DNA of 21,353 bases from Agmasoma carcini (nom. nud.) (taxonomy: Eukaryota > Microsporidia > Thelohaniidae), in the NCBI GenBank assembly GCA_029232285.1, contig JAOXFI010000065.1:1-21353 (forward strand). The letters run 5' to 3'. Numbering within the stretch: the first letter of the stretch is position 1; each line of letters begins with the position of its first letter. The position numbers were made by a program, and so were the translations under genes. A model generated the notes under the pieces. The model was not told the DNA's origin, ran no database searches, and saw only the letters and a program-made list of their open reading frames with translations. Shown in pieces: positions 16,480 through 21,353 of the stretch.

Positions 16480-18222
16480 TTACTTCTTATCTATGAAAAA
16501 CTTTAGCTTCTTCTGCTGTGGATCGTTATTGTTTAAATTTTTATATTCATTCTTACCAATTCCTATTTTTTCTAAAACATTAAGTTTCTTCTTCAATTTT
16601 GGCCAAACAAGCTCATCTATAGTTCCTTTCGCAACTAAATAATAAATATGCACATCCTTTGTCTGTCCTATTCTATGAACCCTATCTTCGGCCTGCAATA
16701 AAGTTCCAGGATTCCAATAAAGCTCTGCAAATACAACAGCGTTAGCTGCAGTCAATGTCAGCCCAGTACAACAACCAGTCAAACTAAGAATACCAACTTC
16801 AATACTATCATCATTTTGAAACTTGGTAACTAACGTATGCTTACGAGACTTCAAAGTTGATCCATCAATTCTTACATAATTTATATTCCTTTCTTTACAA
16901 TACTCAGTGATATAATCTAACATCTCTATATGGTGAGCAAATACTATAAATTTCTTATTTTCTTTTTTAAAATTGTCAATATAATTTATAACCGCATCTT
17001 TCTTCTGAATCACAGCCCTTTTATACATTTGAATTATAGTATCATCAATTTTATCACCTATTATGTTAAAATTATCACTTTTAACTGAATTATCATCCTT
17101 TTTACCTTCAATCATAACAATATTACCATGTTTTTTTGGAAGACTATTTAACAAAATTTTTTTATCACGTCTTATCATAAAGGATTTTTCAAGAATATAT
17201 CCAAGCTCAGATAGGTTGGTAGCACCATCACTGTTCCATATACCATTTCTTGAATGCATATCACAATACCTCAAGCCATACGGACTAAAACTAGGAAATA
17301 ACGTCTTATCCATGGCACAAAACAAGGGATATAATTCAACAGGTTTAGATAAAGCAGGTGTTCCTGATATAAGAATCAATCTAGAGGTCTTCTGCAGCAC
17401 AGGTATTATATTACGAGTCCTTTGAGCACTCATGCTTTTTAATGAGTGACATTCATCACAAATAATAATTTTATACTCCAAATCTCTAATAGTTTCTATA
17501 TATTTAGTGGCTAGGGCATATGAAACAATACTTATGTTAGATCCAAAATCAGTGATTGATTTAACGACTTCACATTCAATATTTAAAAAATTTTTAATAG
17601 AGTCAAGCCAAGTATAGTTAAGAGAAGCAGGTGTAATTATTAGCATGGGAAATTCTAGTTTATAGTAGTAAGCTATGGCTAATGCCTGTATGGTTTTACC
17701 TAGACCCATATCATCAGCTAATAAGACTCTCCCGCTTCTATTTAGTGCAAAAATTACAGATTCCTTCTGAAAATCCAATAACATATTAAAAATACCACCA
17801 TTTAATTCAAAAAGATGATTGGGATAGCTTTTTTTAAGGATAGATATTGTACCATCAGGAATTGATTCAAAAGGTATTTTGTTTTTTTTGAGTTCTTTTA
17901 CTATTATGTGATAATATGAAGGGTCAAAAGACCAAGTATTATTATTTAAGTCATAATAGCAATTTTCCTTTTTTGCTAAGGTTGATGATATTATTTTGTT
18001 AGAAGGATTAGCATTTATTTTCCCATTGTTGAGAACCGAAAATTTGATTTTTTTTTGAAGTACTTGAGTTGGAGGTGAAATATTTAGGTTTGTTTTCTTA
18101 ACAACTGGCCTGATGGGATGTGATGTCTTTGAAATATTGTCATGTTGAACTTGTGTGTCTTTTTTAGAACGTTCCAACTGCTTCTGTACTAATTTTTCCC
18201 AAGGAAGTTTATTGCCTGTCAT
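16480..18222 (-). CDS. SMARCAL1: SMARCAL1/HARP-like annealing helicase (SNF2 family)
   Basis: An ATP-driven DNA translocase. SMARCAL1 proteins rewind RPA-coated single strands and remodel stalled replication forks. Residues about 87-135 form one HARP domain (YYDLNNNTWSFDPSYY...FESIPDG). The SNF2 motor follows: motif I DDMGLGKT (170-177, K176), ITPASLNYTW, motif II DECH (256-259), SGTPALSKPVELY (286-298), GLRYCD (316-321, close to human SMARCAL1), MIRRDKK, then VRIDGST, SLTGCCTGLTLTAAN (480-494) and motif VI QAEDRVHRIGQ (510-520) with R514 and R517. The protein has 580 aa against roughly 950 in animals. The loss is mostly in the N-terminus and one HARP repeat. The first 22 residues form a basic amphipathic stretch (WEKLVQKQLERSKK) that could stand in for the RPA-binding motif, which is a guess. 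The start ATG follows a T-rich leader on its own strand. RNase H2A, also a genome-maintenance factor, is nearby but not co-transcribed. Confidence 0.94.
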   Translation of the reverse strand: MTGNKLPWEKLVQKQLERSKKDTQVQHDNISKTSHPIRPVVKKTNLNISPPTQVLQKKIKFSVLNNGKINANPSNKIISSTLAKKENCYYDLNNNTWSFDPSYYHIIVKELKKNKIPFESIPDGTISILKKSYPNHLFELNGGIFNMLLDFQKESVIFALNRSGRVLLADDMGLGKTIQALAIAYYYKLEFPMLIITPASLNYTWLDSIKNFLNIECEVVKSITDFGSNISIVSYALATKYIETIRDLEYKIIICDECHSLKSMSAQRTRNIIPVLQKTSRLILISGTPALSKPVELYPLFCAMDKTLFPSFSPYGLRYCDMHSRNGIWNSDGATNLSELGYILEKSFMIRRDKKILLNSLPKKHGNIVMIEGKKDDNSVKSDNFNIIGDKIDDTIIQMYKRAVIQKKDAVINYIDNFKKENKKFIVFAHHIEMLDYITEYCKERNINYVRIDGSTLKSRKHTLVTKFQNDDSIEVGILSLTGCCTGLTLTAANAVVFAELYWNPGTLLQAEDRVHRIGQTKDVHIYYLVAKGTIDELVWPKLKKKLNVLEKIGIGKNEYKNLNNNDPQQKKLKFFIDKK

Positions 18223-18555
18223 GAAGAGATAAAAATTTTAAGTAAATTTTTTAAAAATATATAAAATAAAATTGTAAGACTTAACAATAATTTTATTATG
18301 TTGTAAAATATGATATGAATTGTAAATATATTTTTAATAAAGTTTGTATTTTATTATATATTGATTTTGTGTGTTAAATAACAATTTAAGATTATGTTGT
18401 ATTTAAATAGAATATTCCAAAAAACGTAAAAATATCAAATAAAATATAATCAGAATATAATTGTATATCAGTAATATTTTTTATTTTTTAAATCACATAT
18501 TTTATATAAACTATTATAACAGTTTTTAATTAAAACCAATAAAATAATTACATTA

Positions 18556-19431
18556 ATGGGTGAATATGTTTCTGAAATCGACAAAGGTCGTTTTATGGAG
18601 GGGTTTCAATACGCAAAATCAGTGTAAAAATCGACTTGAAAAGATATATTAAGCGAGATCACGTTATAAAATATAATAATGAGAATAAAATAAAAGTTTG
18701 GTAGTAATAGGAAGAGATCAATTGATATCAGCAATATAAATTTAATTAAAGAATAATCAATAAAAAAACTCTCACCACATGCTGAAATATTAAAAAATGA
18801 TCGAAAATTAGTAATTCGTTTAAAGTATAAGTCTTTTTCTAAAGAAAAACAAATTAGATATGCTTATTCTTCTTTTAAGGTAAAATAAGCAAATTTACAA
18901 ATAATTGCAAAACAGTAACTATTTAAAGGTAAAACCCTCTTTAATAACACTAATTTACCTGATGAATGTTAATAATGACTCTAAGATACAAGGAGTGTTG
19001 GTTGAAGAAAAAAATTCTTTGGGGTTGTATAAGAAGAAATTTGGTTTTTTTGGATGTAATCTTAAATACTTTGTATTATACTCAAATATTGATCAATAAT
19101 TTAATTGAGAGCACATGAAAATTCTTATTTTCAAATGTATATTCCAACAAGACAATATTAAAAATAAGATGGCATAGTCCTTTTTAAATATCAACATTGA
19201 TGTGTAAGAATAGTTACATAAGTAGCGAGACATCAACCCTTTATAACATCAATGGGCTTATTTAAAGCAAAATCACAAATTTTTGTTTTTGAAAACAAGG
19301 CGCATTTAATATCAAAAATTAGTTTAATTTGGTCTGATATGGAAACTTAATATCGTTGAATACTATTAAATTATATATTTGAAAGAATAACAGAAGTTAT
19401 AATAACAAAAGGTGGTCACATATCATATTAA
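18556..19431 (+). pseudogene. Broken Tc1/mariner-family transposase (DDE relic), almost full length
   Basis: Reading across frames, the + strand shows the domains of a Tc1-like transposase in order. The N-terminus is MGEYVSEIDKGRFMEGFQYA at 18556. A linker GSNRKRSIDI (GRPRKT-like) lies near 18704. PDE at 18958-18966 is a possible first-Asp site. ILWGCIRRNLVFLDVI lies near 19014-19061 (family VxWGxIxxxGxLxFID), followed by YYTQIL. FQQDN is at 19142-19156 (second Asp). After three stops, R-D-I-N-P-L-stop-H-Q-W-A-Y-L-K at 19226-19267 matches SPDLNPIENxWxxLK, with the catalytic Glu codon replaced by TAA. It ends ITKGGHISY and a stop (19429-19431). Many stops and at least three frame changes make it non-functional. 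It covers 292 codon-equivalents against about 340 usual. Only weak candidate terminal inverted repeats are seen. Confidence 0.88.
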
Positions 19432-20384
19432 ATATATGTATCTGGGTTTTTTATTGTGTTTAGATTAAAAAATAATATTACAGATGAACTTATACGATCA
19501 GACATTAAATATTTTATTTATTTGTTTAGTCTTTAAATAATTTTTAAGTAGTCTCTTTTAACACTTTATATAGAATCACAGTTCAATCAACAATTCTCAA
19601 ATTTTTCAATAAAATAGTTCATACCCATATAATTAAATGATTAAGGTATACTAAAACATAGGCTGTTATAATTTAAGAATTTTTCATTAATAAGAACATA
19701 TGCTTATATAAAATCAAAAACTAATCATAATGTAGTTTTTATATATAATTTTTTGAATATAACCATACTTTTATATAAATATAATCAAAAATAAAATTAT
19801 AACAAATTAATATAAGATACATTTCATATTATACTTTTAATGCAGTGGACCTACCCTTGTTTTAACACAATAGAATTTATATATATTATTATTATTACTA
19901 AAAGTCTTTATTCCTTATAATTTTTATAAAATATCTCGGATTGAAGTCTTAGGGTGATCGTATTCATCGAAAAAAAGATTTTATGTATAAAGAGTATATT
20001 TATAAGTACAATAATAATATCAATAACTGCAATAATAATATTTTTTTATTTAATTTTTCAGTTAAATAAAAAATTATCATTCTAGAGATGTCTTGTTTTT
20101 ATAATAATTTAATGTATCACATTAAAAGGTGTAATAACACAATATTTATATAATAAAATATGAATAGATGATTAATAATTGATTTAATTCAAAGATTTGA
20201 TATTCTTTCTAATAAATATTAAATTTATATTTATGAAAAATCAACACAACTCAAGCTTTATAATTTTAGATAATAATTAAAAACAAACTAACTAATTTTT
20301 TAATTAAAATTATTAATTTAATGTCATTTTACAAATCAAAATTAATTAAAAATTAAATATAAAAAAATAAATTATTTTTTTCTT
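19432..20384. other. AT-rich spacer, no gene recognised
   Basis: There are stops in all frames. Two small patches are less AT-biased: CAGTGGACCTACCC at about 19844, which resembles the CAGTGG start of some Tc1/pogo inverted repeats but has no partner I can find, and CGGATTGAAGTCTTAGGG at about 19938. The promoter of the gene at 20385 should lie at the right end, which is a long A/T run. Confidence 0.5.
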
Positions 20385-20915
20385 ATGTTAAATTTTATTT
20401 CTTTTATTGAATGCATCAGAAGAAGAGATGATCCTGTTTTCTATAACAAAGGTGATACAATTACTAACATAAATTCAGGTGTATGTGAACCTGTTGATAT
20501 TGAACTTACTTCAAATAATTCTTTTACTATAAAAAATATTTCAAAACTTTATTCAAATATGAGAAATGAATGGTATTGGAAGACCTACTGCAATGACAAT
20601 ATAAAAATAGTTTCTAATGTTTATTTAGTAAAAGAAAAAATATCTTTAGAGCGCTTTCCACTGTATAAAGTCATTTATACATCATTTCCAACAGTAGTTT
20701 CTATGGATGGTCTAAGTGATAAAGCTATAGTAAATTTAAAGAATCTAAAGATAAAAGATGATGAACAATTACAAGTTTTGATAATATTAAGAGTATCTAA
20801 TACATATTTTGGTATAAATAATTGTGCTGTTGGTCTTTCTAATACATTTCTGAATGTTAAAGATAACAAATTGGAAGAATATCATTTTTTACCACCTTTT
20901 GTAATAAGTGATTAA
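20385..20915 (+). CDS. Unrecognised 176-aa protein
   Basis: I do not recognise a family. The frame is probably real: it is much longer than other frames in the flanking AT-rich DNA, it uses a balanced amino-acid set including Trp, Cys, Pro and Gly, and its ATG follows a T-rich leader (TTATTTTTTTCTTATG) like the other genes. The protein looks soluble. It has no signal peptide or membrane segment apart from a short hydrophobic start (MLNFISFIECI). The second half alternates hydrophobic and polar residues (KVIYTSFPTVVSMDG, QLQVLIILRVSNTYFGI), suggesting a beta-rich fold, and it ends FLPPFVISD. It stands alone between the transposase relic and the terminal minisatellite. It could be a lineage-specific protein or a fast-evolving small subunit. 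Confidence 0.7.
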   Translation: MLNFISFIECIRRRDDPVFYNKGDTITNINSGVCEPVDIELTSNNSFTIKNISKLYSNMRNEWYWKTYCNDNIKIVSNVYLVKEKISLERFPLYKVIYTSFPTVVSMDGLSDKAIVNLKNLKIKDDEQLQVLIILRVSNTYFGINNCAVGLSNTFLNVKDNKLEEYHFLPPFVISD

Positions 20916-21111
20916 ATTTTATTATTTTGTTGGTTAGTTTATTATAAATTGATAATAATATTAAAAGATTTTATAGGATTTTTCAAAAAATAGAAAATAA
21001 AATATAACTAAAACATATATTAAGTCTTACATTCATAAATATAAATTTATATAATTATGATAGCTCATAAAGGTATAGCTTTAAAATATTTAGATAAAAT
21101 AGTTAAATAAA

Positions 21112-21353
21112 GTGACGATGATAGTATGACGATGATAGTGTGACTATGAGGTGTGACTATGAGGTGTGACGATGATAGTGTGACGATGATAGTATGACGA
21201 TGATAGTGTGACTATGATAGTGTGACTATGATAGTGTGACTATGATAGTATGACGATGATAGTGTGACTATGATGATGTGACTATGATGATGTGACTATG
21301 ATGATGTGACTATGATGATGTGACTATGATGATGTGACTATGATGATGTGACT
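21112..21353. repeat. TGACTATGA/TGACGATGA minisatellite at right window edge
   Basis: Array of 12-15 bp units such as GTGACGATGATA, GTGACTATGATA and GTGACTATGATGAT, which become more regular toward the edge. It runs off the window. In reverse complement it reads ATCATAGTCAC, the same core as the left-edge array. Confidence 0.93.

Noticed and set aside
18905..19099. 64-codon + strand frame as a small gene
   Set aside because: It lies in the Tc1/mariner relic; the family motifs (WGCI...LVFLDVI) are in a different frame over the same bases, so this frame is accidental. Its only possible start is also not an ATG at the frame's left end.
19844..19875. Tc1/pogo-like terminal repeat CAGTGGACC
   Set aside because: No partner inverted copy at a sensible distance; the only nearby CCACTG lies inside the coding frame at 20385-20915.

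Overview
Organism. This is a very AT-rich eukaryotic nuclear window. It holds intron-less, shortened eukaryotic genes (exosome nuclease DIS3, RNase H2 catalytic subunit, ribosomal protein uS11, a SMARCAL1-type annealing helicase, a zinc-finger deubiquitinase) and a fungal-type tandem phosphofructokinase. The proteins are reduced or divergent against their families: DIS3 has no recognisable PIN nuclease domain, the USP has only 355 residues, and one half of PFK is decayed. Shortened intron-less genes with fungal affinity in AT-rich, repeat-laden DNA best fit a gene-sparse, transposon-bearing microsporidian (or a close early-diverging relative). That assignment is inference; no rRNA or other species marker is present.

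Layout. 1-290 minisatellite; 385-2778 (+) DIS3; 2.8-4.1 kb GTTA-type and TGACC-type repeats; 4160-4459 (-) a small C2H2 zinc-finger protein; 4.5-9.8 kb a gene desert of tandem repeats, a 387-bp inverted-repeat element with a possible 10-bp target duplication (6328-6714), a decayed integrase (7.46-7.83 kb, -) and a probable decayed pogo-like transposase (8.20-8.35 kb, -); 9833-12763 (+) PFK; 13049-13756 (+) RNase H2A; 14062-15129 (+) zf-UBP deubiquitinase; 15246-15428 three 61-bp repeats, each with the same 12-bp palindrome, upstream of 15544-15969 (+) uS11; 16480-18222 (-) SMARCAL1-like helicase; 18556-19431 (+) a nearly full-length but broken Tc1/mariner transposase; 20385-20915 (+) an unrecognised 176-aa protein; 21112-21353 a minisatellite that runs off the window.

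How the parts relate. The genes are independent housekeeping genes, not an operon: RNA turnover (DIS3), glycolysis (PFK), RNA-DNA hybrid removal and replication-fork repair (RNase H2A, SMARCAL1-like), ubiquitin recycling (USP) and translation (uS11). The most notable points are PFK (residual glyoxalase-like module, Asp-to-Glu change at the magnesium-binding position, lost cross-subunit arginine, degenerate C-terminal half), two in-frame tandem duplications in DIS3, the set of transposon relics of different classes, the palindrome array before uS11, and GTCA-core minisatellites that alternate in orientation and lie at both window edges. I saw no convincing tRNA, rRNA, CRISPR array or classical telomere.
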